Virus record (IMG/VR): IMGVR_UViG_3300032236_000981
Span: 1 to 49,402 of that record
Reading direction: 5' to 3' (one strand)
DNA from: a virus
Length of the DNA stretch: 49,402 bases
The notes below the pieces were generated by a model. It was not told the DNA's origin, ran no database searches, and saw only the letters and a list, made by a program, of their open reading frames with translations. Within the stretch, counting starts at the first letter, position 1, and every line of letters begins with the position of its first letter. A program made the translations under genes and the position numbers. This document shows positions 1-7,655 of this stretch, piece by piece.

Positions 1-147
1 ACCTTTATAGTTTAAAATAAAATCATCAGTGTTTAAAGAAACAATTACAGTACCATCTGGCCCCGCTATTTCTTTACATTTTTTTAATAAGTTTACGTGA
101 CCACTATGAAATAAATCAAAAGTTCCGCCCGTATATACTATACTCAC
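1..147 (-). CDS. Cytidylyltransferase-like protein, N-terminal fragment
   Basis: Only the first 49 codons are present; the rest runs off the left edge. The GTG start at 147 is followed by a nucleotidyltransferase-fold start: a beta strand ending in YTGGTFDLFHSGH, in which the HSGH is the HxGH nucleotide-binding signature of the glycerol-3-phosphate cytidylyltransferase (TagD), RfaE C-terminal and FAD synthetase-like family. Family members activate a small phosphorylated substrate with CTP or ATP. The gene overlaps the preceding HTH gene by the four bases GTGA, which suggests translational coupling and supports the GTG start. In a phage such an enzyme could supply an activated sugar or polyol for modifying virions or cell-wall polymers; that role is inference. 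The substrate cannot be read from this fragment. Confidence 0.8.
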   Translation of the reverse strand, partial: MSIVYTGGTFDLFHSGHVNLLKKCKEIAGPDGTVIVSLNTDDFILNYKG

Positions 148-317
148 TTAGTCCACTTTCTAGGTTTCTTAATCAATTCAAATCTTTCCAACGCCCGCTG
201 GATTGTCATATGAGAGCATTTCGCTTCCATAGCCATTTGAAGAACGCTCTTTTTTTCAACTACGTATCTTTTAACTACCCAGTCTTTGTTCTCCCAAAGC
301 TTTGTACTTTTAGCCAT
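144..317 (-). CDS. Small helix-turn-helix-like protein (57 aa)
   Basis: This short gene starts with ATG at 317, behind a near-perfect Shine-Dalgarno AAGGAGGT (minus strand, about 320-328). The 57-residue basic product contains a stretch around residues 20-45 (VEKKSVLQMA followed by CSHMTIQRAL) that reads like a helix-turn-helix in which a second helix recognises DNA, as in small transcription-factor-like or excisionase-like phage proteins. It has no transmembrane segment and no cysteine pair. It lies between the RuvC-like gene and the cytidylyltransferase and overlaps the latter by GTGA. A DNA-binding regulatory role is inferred only from the HTH-like pattern. Confidence 0.65.
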   Translation of the reverse strand: MAKSTKLWENKDWVVKRYVVEKKSVLQMAMEAKCSHMTIQRALERFELIKKPRKWTK

Positions 318-326
318 TATACCTCC

Positions 327-884
327 TTACACAATTTCATTTACCGCATACCATGCAATTCCTGCAGCATCCGCCACGTTATCGGACTCAGTTTGGATGC
401 CCAGATTTCTAGCAAAGTCAATTGTTCTTTGCTTTCTACGCTCTCTGATCTTTCCCTTGATCCAGTTGTCGGATTTGTCGGGGAATTCAGCTCTGATTGC
501 ATCTTTTTCCGCCTTGGTATAATTTTTATTCCCTAAATATGATTGCCAAGTTATTGGATGAACCTCAACAACCTCAACATTATCACTTAGTAACTCTCCC
601 ATTATAGCACCAAATACGTATGCCATCTTCATACCAGTATGTACGGATTTAACAGAAATAGCTGCTTCAATAACAACAAAATCATAATCTAATGAATTTT
701 TAAATGATTTTACTTTTTTCTTTGCATCCAGAATTCTTTCATAAACATCTGAGCCAGAGAAATTTATTTCCCCCCATTTTACAGCAACCTTATCTTCCAT
801 TAAGCAAAAGGCTAGGCTGTTTGTGCTGGCATCTATTCCTAAAATTTTATGTACTTTAGGCTTTGCAAGTTTAGCGAGAGACAC
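327..884 (-). CDS. RuvC-like Holliday junction resolvase
   Basis: The 185-residue protein has the RNase H-like fold signature of the RuvC family. The first acidic residue is D18 in the strand LGIDASTNSLAF, the second is E73 in the strand FVVIEAAIS, and the C-terminal pair is D168/D172 in SDNVADAAG. Such enzymes cut four-way junctions made during recombination and replication, and phage versions also debranch DNA before packaging. The start is GTG at 884, since no ATG lies upstream of the first core strand, and this gives a 14-base overlap with the zinc-finger gene before it. It belongs to a recombination run with a Cas4-like nuclease, a PD-(D/E)XK nuclease and RecA. Family assignment is firm; junction specificity is inferred. 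Confidence 0.85.
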   Translation of the reverse strand: MSLAKLAKPKVHKILGIDASTNSLAFCLMEDKVAVKWGEINFSGSDVYERILDAKKKVKSFKNSLDYDFVVIEAAISVKSVHTGMKMAYVFGAIMGELLSDNVEVVEVHPITWQSYLGNKNYTKAEKDAIRAEFPDKSDNWIKGKIRERRKQRTIDFARNLGIQTESDNVADAAGIAWYAVNEIV

Positions 885-1158
885 GTTTTAGCATCTCCAA
901 TAACTCTTTTCTTTCTTTTTCTTTTTGAGCGTTTACACATTTTTCACAAATATTGCTACTGTTATACCTACTCAAAACAACTTCACAACCCTTGTTTTTG
1001 CAGACTCTTTTAGCACCTGAAAGTCTTGCCTTTTTCTCATAATATGCTTGTTTTAATTTTTGATTGGTTGCTATTCTGCAACACTCATCAGAACAATATT
1101 TCATATTATGAGTTTTAGGGGTAAACTCGTTATCACATTCATCTCTATTGCATATCAT
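871..1158 (-). CDS. Small two-zinc-finger protein (95 aa)
   Basis: The 95-residue protein carries two cysteine clusters. The first is C3, C8, C22 and C26 in the pattern CNRDEC...YCSDEC, which resembles the short zinc fingers of HNH-associated or MYM-like proteins. The second is formed by CKNKGC and CEKC around residues 53-75. The C-terminal third is highly charged (KEKERKELLEMLKR) and probably helical. The ATG at 1158 overlaps the stop of the Cas4-like gene as ATGA, and its own end overlaps the RuvC-like gene, so the three are translationally coupled. It may bind nucleic acid or bridge proteins in the recombination module; no specific family is recognised. Confidence 0.75.
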   Translation of the reverse strand: MICNRDECDNEFTPKTHNMKYCSDECCRIATNQKLKQAYYEKKARLSGAKRVCKNKGCEVVLSRYNSSNICEKCVNAQKEKERKELLEMLKRVSR

Positions 1159-1940
1159 TTTTCAAGTACCAAAGCTTCTATGTCAACCTCACCAAGATCC
1201 TTTTTATCTTCCCAGCAGACCTTTTTGACTGGACATCCTTTGCAAGCCCATGTTGATTTAGTAAATTTTCTTTGTGGAAGGGTACCCGCTTCATAAGCAG
1301 AATAAACCCTACGCATCCAATCCCAAACGCCTTCAATAAGCTTTGTATTTCTCTCATCCATATTAATTGGAATAATTAAAAATGAATTATCATTTTTATT
1401 TTCATAAAAGAAGAATCCCTGATCAGCACCACGAATTTTCATATAAGTTAGTAGTTGAATTTTGTGATATGGAAGTCCTTGCATTTCAGCTTGTCTTATA
1501 GCAAAAATTTCTTCTTTGGCAGATTTGATTTCTCCAACAACCTCTTTGCCATTCCACTCTATAAAAGTGTCTGCAAATCCTCTAATTGGTGGATTATCAT
1601 GGGTAACTTCTGTTTCATTTGCTTTGAATACTGGAATTTTAGCCATGACCTTCTGAATACGATCATGAACATACGTACCATTATCCATATTAATGACACC
1701 CATAGCATCGGTTTCATTTTCAAACTCAGCACCAGTAAAAGCAATGAACCAATATCTAGGACAGTTACCATTACCATAGCCAACAGTACTAGGGCTAAAA
1801 GTTTTCTTTTGGGTGAATTCATTTGGTCTTTTTCCACTTAATACTGCCTCCTCATACATTTCTGCAAACTTAATTGGATCAAATCCATCTGGATCTGAAA
1901 TTTTTTGAAATTTTAAGTTTGCTATTATATCTCTGCCCAT
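1155..1940 (-). CDS. Cas4/RecB-like PD-(D/E)XK exonuclease with Fe-S cysteines
   Basis: The 261-residue protein has the layout of Cas4/AddB-type nucleases: C60 in the N-terminal part, H92, D124 in GFADTF, the E137-x-K139 of VVGEIKS, then three clustered cysteines C233, C236 and C242 in CKGCPVKKVC. Together the four cysteines match the ligand set of a 4Fe-4S cluster that clamps the nuclease fold in this family. Family members resect double-stranded ends to give single strands for RecA loading. Phage copies occur without CRISPR loci, and none is seen here. It sits three genes downstream of the PD-(D/E)XK nuclease and five downstream of RecA. End resection during phage recombination is the most likely job. 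Confidence 0.88.
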   Translation of the reverse strand: MGRDIIANLKFQKISDPDGFDPIKFAEMYEEAVLSGKRPNEFTQKKTFSPSTVGYGNGNCPRYWFIAFTGAEFENETDAMGVINMDNGTYVHDRIQKVMAKIPVFKANETEVTHDNPPIRGFADTFIEWNGKEVVGEIKSAKEEIFAIRQAEMQGLPYHKIQLLTYMKIRGADQGFFFYENKNDNSFLIIPINMDERNTKLIEGVWDWMRRVYSAYEAGTLPQRKFTKSTWACKGCPVKKVCWEDKKDLGEVDIEALVLEK

Positions 1941-2266
1941 TATGCTCCATATCTTGCTGAATACTTAAGAGCATCAACCAGTCTATTAATTGCTTCTTCT
2001 GCTGTGTAATATACGTTCTTCTTTTTTGAGTTCTCCCCGCCCTTTTCAAAGGTGGTGTAGAATCTAGACATCATTGCAAATTTTGCAGATAATGCCTGCA
2101 TCTTAACAATAAGATCGGGAGCTTTAGTTGATGGTACATCTGGCTTTGCAATTAACTTAATAATTAAATCAAGAGCATAATCAAGATCTTTATCATTCAT
2201 AAATTCTTTAATATCATTGAACTCTGTAAGTTCACTGACTAAATCAATAACTGGTTTCTCTGTCAT
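1940..2266 (-). CDS. Hypothetical helical protein (108 aa)
   Basis: No family was recognised. The 108-residue product is predicted mostly helical, acidic in its first half and basic near its end (GGENSKKKNVYY). It has no cysteine cluster, signal or membrane segment. Its ATG at 2266 overlaps the previous stop as ATGA, and its stop shares one base with the ATG of the Cas4-like nuclease, so it is tightly coupled to recombination genes. A role as an accessory subunit of the nuclease is possible but rests only on position. Confidence 0.7.
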   Translation of the reverse strand: MTEKPVIDLVSELTEFNDIKEFMNDKDLDYALDLIIKLIAKPDVPSTKAPDLIVKMQALSAKFAMMSRFYTTFEKGGENSKKKNVYYTAEEAINRLVDALKYSARYGA

Positions 2267-2445
2267 TCTAAAATCCTAACGCAAAATGCACATGGGTCTC
2301 CGCCATCATTCCATTCTTGTTCTTCTTCTTCTGACAAATTTGGAACACCATCGTGGGTAGCACAAAACATTTCTGTAATCCAGCCACGATCAACACCGTT
2401 GTTAAACCAAATTAAAAATTCAGCTTGATTTTCATCAGTTATCAT
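2263..2445 (-). CDS. Hypothetical small acidic protein (60 aa)
   Basis: The 60-residue, strongly acidic protein has three cysteines: C28 in FCATHDG, and a C-terminal CAFC pair. Together with nearby His and Asp residues these could hold one zinc ion. It overlaps the upstream PD-(D/E)XK gene by 11 bases and the downstream gene by ATGA. No family was recognised. The compact overlaps on both sides and the codon phase shared with the run support it as a real gene. Confidence 0.65.
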   Translation of the reverse strand: MITDENQAEFLIWFNNGVDRGWITEMFCATHDGVPNLSEEEEQEWNDGGDPCAFCVRILE

Positions 2446-2746
2446 TATTTTTCTCCCAAAACTCTACCATTTGTTCAAACAAAGCCCATTCAATTACAGC
2501 AAGCCTAGTTTTTTGACCTTCCCCGCCTAAAATTAATTTAAGAACTGGATATTTATCCCTGCTGACCTTAAAAGTATCCGTGCAAATTTTTGCCCATATT
2601 TCCTTACTGATGGAAATTGATTTTGAGTACTGTTTATAATCAACAACAAAATCATGCCACTGAGCATCACCTTTTTGATAATCTCCACGTCCAGAGTTCT
2701 TTTGAGCTTTTGCTCCGTCACGTTTTACTTCTCCACGTTCACTCAT
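2435..2746 (-). CDS. Putative PD-(D/E)XK nuclease (resolvase-like, 103 aa)
   Basis: The compact 103-residue protein has the features of a minimal PD-(D/E)XK nuclease: a basic start (MSERGEVKRDGAKAQ), a glycine-rich turn GRGDYQKGDA with a candidate first Asp, then a hydrophobic strand FVVDYK carrying the D-x-K of the motif, followed by SISISKEIW. Archaeal-type Holliday junction resolvases and several phage nucleases share this size and motif order. It overlaps the zinc-ribbon gene before it as ATGA. If active it would be the second junction or flap nuclease in this block after the RuvC-like protein. The motif is visible; the biochemical activity is inferred. Confidence 0.6.
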   Translation of the reverse strand: MSERGEVKRDGAKAQKNSGRGDYQKGDAQWHDFVVDYKQYSKSISISKEIWAKICTDTFKVSRDKYPVLKLILGGEGQKTRLAVIEWALFEQMVEFWEKNNDN

Positions 2747-2934
2747 ATAGCCACACTTGAATTATGTCCATTAGAACAAGTCCAAACTAATCTATTATTT
2801 TCCCTATCAATAAAGCCTTCATGCTCTATTTCATTGCAATCAACATTTTGACAAGCAAATGAACCACTTGCTGGCTCCATTACTTTAACAGTTTTAACAG
2901 TATCTTGATTTAAAAATCTTTCAAGACTTGTCAT
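2743..2934 (-). CDS. Small zinc-ribbon-like protein (63 aa)
   Basis: The ATG at 2934 (MTSLERFLNQ) is chosen over the TTG at 2946, giving a 14-base overlap with the end of recA. The 63-residue product has C29 and C34 (CQNVDC) and a later C54 with H57 (CSNGH), a possible zinc ribbon with beta strands between the pairs. Its stop overlaps the next gene as ATGA. It is one of several small Cys-rich proteins in this replication and recombination block. Function is unknown; nucleic-acid binding is a reasonable guess. Confidence 0.65.
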   Translation of the reverse strand: MTSLERFLNQDTVKTVKVMEPASGSFACQNVDCNEIEHEGFIDRENNRLVWTCSNGHNSSVAI

Positions 2935-3919
2935 ATATTTCCCCAATTAACTTTTCTTGAACATCCTTATTTGCTCTAATATACTCTACGGCTTTAGAAC
3001 GCCCTTGAAAACGTTCTTCTCCAACTGTATACCAAGCTCCACCTTTTTGTACAATACCCATCATTTCTGCTACGTCTAAAATTTCTCCTACACTATCAAC
3101 TCCGACTTGATCCCCTTGAAAGTAAAAATCGTATTGACCTGATAGGCCCATAGGTCCGAGCTTATTGTAGTCAATGATCCAGTTGACGGGTCTACCCACT
3201 TTTTGTTCAATGATCTTGTCACCAACCTGGATTCCAGACTTAATAGCATTTGCATCAGCTTCCGATGCCCAAAGCTTGATGACGGTGCTGGAGAAAAACT
3301 TAACAGCCATCCCTCCAGTGGGTATATGCGATGCATGCATACTGCCAAACTGGTTTCTCTGTTGAGAAATAAGAACGAGTAACGTATTCTTGTTTGCATA
3401 GTTAAGCATTTTGACTGCATGTGTCATATCCTTTGCTTCTGCACCAATTTGTTTGGTGTCTTCTAATTTTTTAAGATCAGAACTATCTTTTTCAAAATAG
3501 ATGGCGGGGAGTAGTGCTGAGATAGAATCTACAACAATAATATCTACTCCCGCCTCCATTAGTTGTTGTGCAACGTCAACCATATCATTAATAGATTTAG
3601 CAGGTGAATAGATTAGAGATTCTGAATCAACACCAAGTTTGGCTGCCCATGCTGGATCATAAGATGCTTCTGCATCAATCCATGCACATGTTTTACCAGC
3701 TTTTTGTGCTTCACCAATCATTTGTAAACAAAATGAAGATTTACCAGCTGATTTATTTCCCCAAATAAGAACTTGACGACCGAAACCCAAGCCACCCTTA
3801 AGCCCCATTGTTAAACCAATGCTAGGTGTCTTTTGCTTTTCTACGCTTACTGTTGTTGCCAGTTGCAGTCTTGACCTTGTTTTTGGATCTAGTTTTGCCA
3901 GAATCTCTTCCGTTATCAT
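2921..3919 (-). CDS. recA: RecA-like recombinase
   Basis: The 332-residue protein has the RecA ATPase core: Walker A GNKSAGKSS at residues 54-62, the catalytic Glu at about E84 in WIDAEAS, Walker B IIVVDS ending at D131, and a Gln-rich L1/L2 region (LISQQRNQFG near residue 190). The P-loop GNKSAGKS differs from the bacterial GPESSGKT and matches what I know of actinophage RecA proteins. It lacks the long N-terminal oligomerisation helix and most of the C-terminal domain of host RecA, which has about 350 residues. It would form the strand-exchange filament with the phage SSB and nucleases nearby. The ATG at 3919 lies 98 bases inside the preceding gene; no later in-frame start would keep the core strand. 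Confidence 0.93.
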   Translation of the reverse strand: MITEEILAKLDPKTRSRLQLATTVSVEKQKTPSIGLTMGLKGGLGFGRQVLIWGNKSAGKSSFCLQMIGEAQKAGKTCAWIDAEASYDPAWAAKLGVDSESLIYSPAKSINDMVDVAQQLMEAGVDIIVVDSISALLPAIYFEKDSSDLKKLEDTKQIGAEAKDMTHAVKMLNYANKNTLLVLISQQRNQFGSMHASHIPTGGMAVKFFSSTVIKLWASEADANAIKSGIQVGDKIIEQKVGRPVNWIIDYNKLGPMGLSGQYDFYFQGDQVGVDSVGEILDVAEMMGIVQKGGAWYTVGEERFQGRSKAVEYIRANKDVQEKLIGEIYDKS

Positions 3920-4076
3920 GTAAACTCTTCTCTAGTTCTATTGCTAATTCTTTAATCTGTTCATTCCGACTTGTTGCCAACAAATCTATTATTGAATAGA
4001 TTGCTTTTTCATCTTCTGCTCTTATGACCAAAAGATATTCGTTTTCCGTACCTTTAAGTATGTAGGAATGACCCAT
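3822..4076 (-). CDS. Hypothetical protein (84 aa) overlapping recA
   Basis: The first 50 residues look like a folded alpha/beta unit (SYILKGTENEYLLVIRAEDE, then a helix IYSIIDLLATS). The last 30 or so residues form an Arg/Lys/Ser/Thr-rich basic tail, encoded in the 98 bases that also encode the RecA N-terminus in another frame. The basic composition of the tail is typical of overprinted sequence. The ATG at 4076 has no Shine-Dalgarno but follows a perfect TATAAT by eight bases, so a leaderless mRNA is likely. No family was recognised. It is scored moderate because the tail could be incidental. Confidence 0.55.
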   Translation of the reverse strand: MGHSYILKGTENEYLLVIRAEDEKAIYSIIDLLATSRNEQIKELAIELEKSLHDNGRDSGKTRSKNKVKTATGNNSKRRKAKDT

Positions 4077-4084
4077 ATACTTAT

Positions 4085-4090
4085 ATTATA
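4085..4090 (-). promoter_or_regulatory. Putative -10 element of a leaderless promoter
   Basis: On the minus strand TATAAT is followed after eight bases by the ATG at 4076, with no ribosome binding site between. No good -35 is seen 17 bases upstream. It would start transcription at or just before the ATG and drive the 84-residue gene and recA. Confidence 0.4.
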
Positions 4091-4095
4091 CAGCA

Positions 4096-4347
4096 TTACT
4101 CTGAGTCTTGTGCTGTATCTTCAGTTGTTTCAACAGGAACTTGAGCATCAGCAAGTGTAAATGCCACAGCCTTTGTCTCAGGATCCTGATTGATAGCAAT
4201 ACTCTTTCCACCATAATTGTTAAGTAGATTTTCAATAGAAACCTCTACTGATCCTAGTGTGTTGATGATTGCTGCACAAATCTGTTCAATACTAATATTT
4301 ACATTATTATTTTCTGCAGGCTGTGTATCAGTTGTCTCTTCAGTCAT
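4096..4347 (-). CDS. Hypothetical acidic protein (83 aa)
   Basis: The product is strongly acidic with low-complexity ends (MTEETTDTQPAE at the start, VETTEDTAQDSE at the end) around a central helical segment ISIEQICAAIINTLGSVEVS. A strong Shine-Dalgarno AAGGAGGTGAT precedes the ATG and overlaps the last codons of the polymerase gene, so it should be well translated. Acidic small proteins beside polymerase and SSB genes can bind other proteins or mimic DNA, but no family was recognised and neither role is shown. Confidence 0.7.
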   Translation of the reverse strand: MTEETTDTQPAENNNVNISIEQICAAIINTLGSVEVSIENLLNNYGGKSIAINQDPETKAVAFTLADAQVPVETTEDTAQDSE

Positions 4348-4351
4348 TTTA

Positions 4352-7300
4352 TTAAATCACCTCCTTGATAAATAATGTTCCATCGTCCATTTTTGATATA
4401 GCGGGGTCACAAATCATTCCCGCCTGCATCTTACCTAATGCTTTAGTATATAATTTTGGAAACGCTATAACACGTTCTAAAATTTTGTCAGCATCAGATA
4501 AAATAATATGTGCCATCATCTTGTTGGCTTTTGTTTTGTAATGTGTAAAATCAAGAACTAATCTTTTTCCATTATCAATCTTTAACTTATCTTTATATAA
4601 CCAATGGACAAAAGGATCATCTATCTTGTTTACCACATCATCAATTGTAACATATTTATGAATGCGATTGTCGCCAACCAAGAAGAAATACATCATCCCT
4701 GGTTCAATCTTTGTGTTTACTTCATGGAAAATACCAACAGATCCTGTATCATCAACAAGTTCAACTCTTGCCCAAGTTGGACCCTTTTTAATTGATTTAA
4801 CCATAGCTAGTAATACAAAGCAACCTTGTTCAAGAAAATCTTGCAATGGATTAACTTGTGCTTTAATCTTAGGGCTTAATTTTCCTGTATCAAATTTAGG
4901 AATGCCAAGATACTCGTAAAGATTTTCATTTTCTGTGCCTTTGCGTTCATTATCTTTAAATGCTGCAGCACCAATCATATTAAGAGAATCTATAGCCCTT
5001 GAATTGATACCGCTACCTTTTTGCTTTGCTTTTCCCGTAAAGTCTTCATATGATTTAAATGGACGTAATGCAGTAATTTTACTACCGATATTATCTGAAA
5101 TATACTTAATGTTAGACAAACCAAAACGAATTGAATTGCCTTGAATGCTAAAATCTAACTCAGACTCGTTAATATGCGGGAGTAAAACTTTAATGCCCAG
5201 CCGCTTAGCCTCAAGTAAATAATCCGTCCTGGCATCTTTGTCTTTCTCATTTTTGAGAATGGCAAACATAAACTCAAGAGGGTAATAATATTTAAGCCAA
5301 GCAGTGTAATAAGACAACATAGAGTAAGCAATAGCGTGAGAACGGTTAAAGGAATAACCCGCATGAGCTTCAAAATCATGCCATAGTTTGAGTGCATCCT
5401 CGCCTGTAATATACTTACTCGCACCTTGAACAAACTGGTCTTTGTAAGCATCAAATTCACTCGCATCCTTTTTCTTACCGATAATCTTGCGAACCTTATC
5501 TGCATCTGCCCAAGACATACCGCCAAGATACACGCAGGCTTGCATAACCTGCTCTTGATATATAATAACACCATATGTGCGTTCTGTAAACTCATGCATT
5601 ATAGGGTGGGCATATGTGACCATCTCTTCACCCTTTTTACGGCGGATATAAGATCCTCCAACCGTATTCATAGCACCTGGACGAACCAATGCGTTAGACG
5701 CTGCAAGATCTTCAAATGTGCTCACACCCATCTTCATGAGAAGGTTTGTGTATGGTGTTGCTTCTGCTTGAAACACACCCTTTGTAAATCCATTAGACAA
5801 CATTTGAAATACCTTTTGATCATCAAGCTTAATCTTTTTAAGGTCAATATCTTCTTTTTTAATATGCTTGATTGTTTTTATAGCATCATCAATAACTGAA
5901 AGAGTTTTAAGTCCGAGCACATCTAGTTTAATTAAACCTAAATCCGCCGTTTGCTCCATATCATATGCAACAACTGGTATACGACCAGATACTGATTCAT
6001 CTGGATCTTTTCTTGTTTCAATTGGAACATATTTGCTGATATCGTCTTTGGCAACTACAACTCCAGCTGCATGCATACCATTGCCACGAATTTTACCACG
6101 CAACATTGAAGCGTACTTGGTTACTTCTGGATATTTCTTTCTAAATTCTTCTGTAGATGAACTTGACTCATATTCTTCAAATGTTTCAACACCCTTAAGT
6201 GCTTTATCAACCTCACCCAGTGGTACTAGGAATGCTCTTGAAACGTCACGAATAACGCCCTTGTCTTTAAAATAAGTGTATGTTGAAATTGATGCAACAT
6301 GCTTAAATTTCTTTTTAAGATATTCTTTTACCTCACCACGACGACGATCCATAAAATCTGTATCAATATCTGGAAAGTCATTACGCTCTGGATTAATAAA
6401 TCGGAAAAACAAAAGGTCAAATTTAATTGGGTCTACATCAGTAATTCCAAGTAGGTAGCATACTAACGATCCTGCTGCTGATCCACGTCCTGGCCCAACA
6501 AGAATTTCATTCTGCTTTGCCCAATTAACCATATCACTAACAACAAGAAAATAACTAGCAAAATTCTTATCTTCAATGACTTTAAGCTCTTCAATAACTC
6601 TTTCCCTATAAACATCATTATCTATTAATTCCATTTCTACTAGTGCTTGGCTGCACATATCTTTTAATGTTTTTAATGCGTTCTTTTTTGGTACTGGAAG
6701 TAAATCAAGGTTTTCATGGAAATCATAGTCTTCAATCTTATCTGATATCTCTACTGATGACTCGTAAATATCTTTTCTTTTAATCCCCGCTTTTTCAAAA
6801 TCCATCTTAATTTCAGAATAGGATTGAATATAAACGTTAATGTCAGCGAAGCTAATAGGGCGATCGGGATAAATATGATTAAAACGATCAATAATATTAG
6901 ATCGTGAACGACCGCTTTCATAGTCAGCTTCTTTGTTTTTGTCGGGCTTTGTTGATAGGATGAGGAGGAGTTCTTCCAAATCCCTCTCCTCTTTCTTTGC
7001 AAAATGACAATCCCCTGTAGCAACTGGTTTTACTCCAAACTCATCTGCCAATTTAAGCAGGGCAGTGTTTAATGATTCTGGATTATGTGCTTGAACTTCA
7101 ATGTAAAAGTCTTTGCCAAAACGATCTTTGAACATCTTGACATATTCTTTTGCTTTTTCATTATCTCCACGCTCAATAGCCTTGGAAATAAGCCCATTCA
7201 TACAACCCGATACTACAATTATACCGTCACCAAACTCCCAAAGGGCATCCATGTCAATTCGTGGCTTATGATAGTAACCCTCAGTCCAAGCAATCTGAGA

Positions 7301-7630
7301 AAGTTTTTGTAAGTTCTTTAATCCTTGATCATTTTTTGCAAGAAGAATGATGTGGTTGTACAAGGAAGTATTGTCATCTCTTTTGGCTACCGCTCTTTTA
7401 TCAAAACGATCTGTTGCCGAGATATAAGCTTCTAGACCGAGTATAGGCTTCATGCCTAATTCTTTGGCAGCAATTTGCATATCTCTATGAGATGACAATG
7501 TTCCATGATCTGTAATAGCAAGACTTGTCTGACCCTGTGCCTTAGCAGCATCTAATAACTCTTTTGGAGTATTAAGTCCGTCCATAAGGGAATAATGGCT
7601 GTGGACATGCAAGTGTACAAAGTCAGACAT
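4352..7630 (-). CDS. dnaE: DNA polymerase III alpha subunit (DnaE type)
   Basis: The 1092-residue replicative polymerase of family C starts with a PHP domain (HLHVHSHYS at residues 6-14, LAITDHG at about 38). The palm has GPGRGSAAGS near residue 380 and the catalytic pair in FPDIDTDF near residue 418; the third catalytic Asp is in IKLDVLG near residue 560. A helix-hairpin-helix region follows and an OB-fold begins near residue 950. It is somewhat shorter than bacterial DnaE (about 1160-1180) at the C-terminus, where the tau- and clamp-contacting parts lie. With phage-encoded primase, helicase and SSB it forms a mostly self-sufficient replisome; no clamp or clamp loader is seen here, so the host clamp is probably borrowed. 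Confidence 0.96.
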   Translation of the reverse strand: MSDFVHLHVHSHYSLMDGLNTPKELLDAAKAQGQTSLAITDHGTLSSHRDMQIAAKELGMKPILGLEAYISATDRFDKRAVAKRDDNTSLYNHIILLAKNDQGLKNLQKLSQIAWTEGYYHKPRIDMDALWEFGDGIIVVSGCMNGLISKAIERGDNEKAKEYVKMFKDRFGKDFYIEVQAHNPESLNTALLKLADEFGVKPVATGDCHFAKKEERDLEELLLILSTKPDKNKEADYESGRSRSNIIDRFNHIYPDRPISFADINVYIQSYSEIKMDFEKAGIKRKDIYESSVEISDKIEDYDFHENLDLLPVPKKNALKTLKDMCSQALVEMELIDNDVYRERVIEELKVIEDKNFASYFLVVSDMVNWAKQNEILVGPGRGSAAGSLVCYLLGITDVDPIKFDLLFFRFINPERNDFPDIDTDFMDRRRGEVKEYLKKKFKHVASISTYTYFKDKGVIRDVSRAFLVPLGEVDKALKGVETFEEYESSSSTEEFRKKYPEVTKYASMLRGKIRGNGMHAAGVVVAKDDISKYVPIETRKDPDESVSGRIPVVAYDMEQTADLGLIKLDVLGLKTLSVIDDAIKTIKHIKKEDIDLKKIKLDDQKVFQMLSNGFTKGVFQAEATPYTNLLMKMGVSTFEDLAASNALVRPGAMNTVGGSYIRRKKGEEMVTYAHPIMHEFTERTYGVIIYQEQVMQACVYLGGMSWADADKVRKIIGKKKDASEFDAYKDQFVQGASKYITGEDALKLWHDFEAHAGYSFNRSHAIAYSMLSYYTAWLKYYYPLEFMFAILKNEKDKDARTDYLLEAKRLGIKVLLPHINESELDFSIQGNSIRFGLSNIKYISDNIGSKITALRPFKSYEDFTGKAKQKGSGINSRAIDSLNMIGAAAFKDNERKGTENENLYEYLGIPKFDTGKLSPKIKAQVNPLQDFLEQGCFVLLAMVKSIKKGPTWARVELVDDTGSVGIFHEVNTKIEPGMMYFFLVGDNRIHKYVTIDDVVNKIDDPFVHWLYKDKLKIDNGKRLVLDFTHYKTKANKMMAHIILSDADKILERVIAFPKLYTKALGKMQAGMICDPAISKMDDGTLFIKEVI

Positions 7631-7655
7631 TTTTATCTTTTCTATTAGTTAACTA

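Noticed and set aside
1155-1940. Cas4-like gene as a sign of a CRISPR system.
   Set aside because: No repeats, Cas1 or Cas2 are present; phages carry stand-alone Cas4/RecB-like nucleases for recombination.
4604-7312. Plus-strand reading frames opposite the polymerase gene, up to 157 codons.
   Set aside because: The minus-strand polymerase is complete and conserved; the shadows are Cys/Leu/Ile-rich with no ribosome sites.
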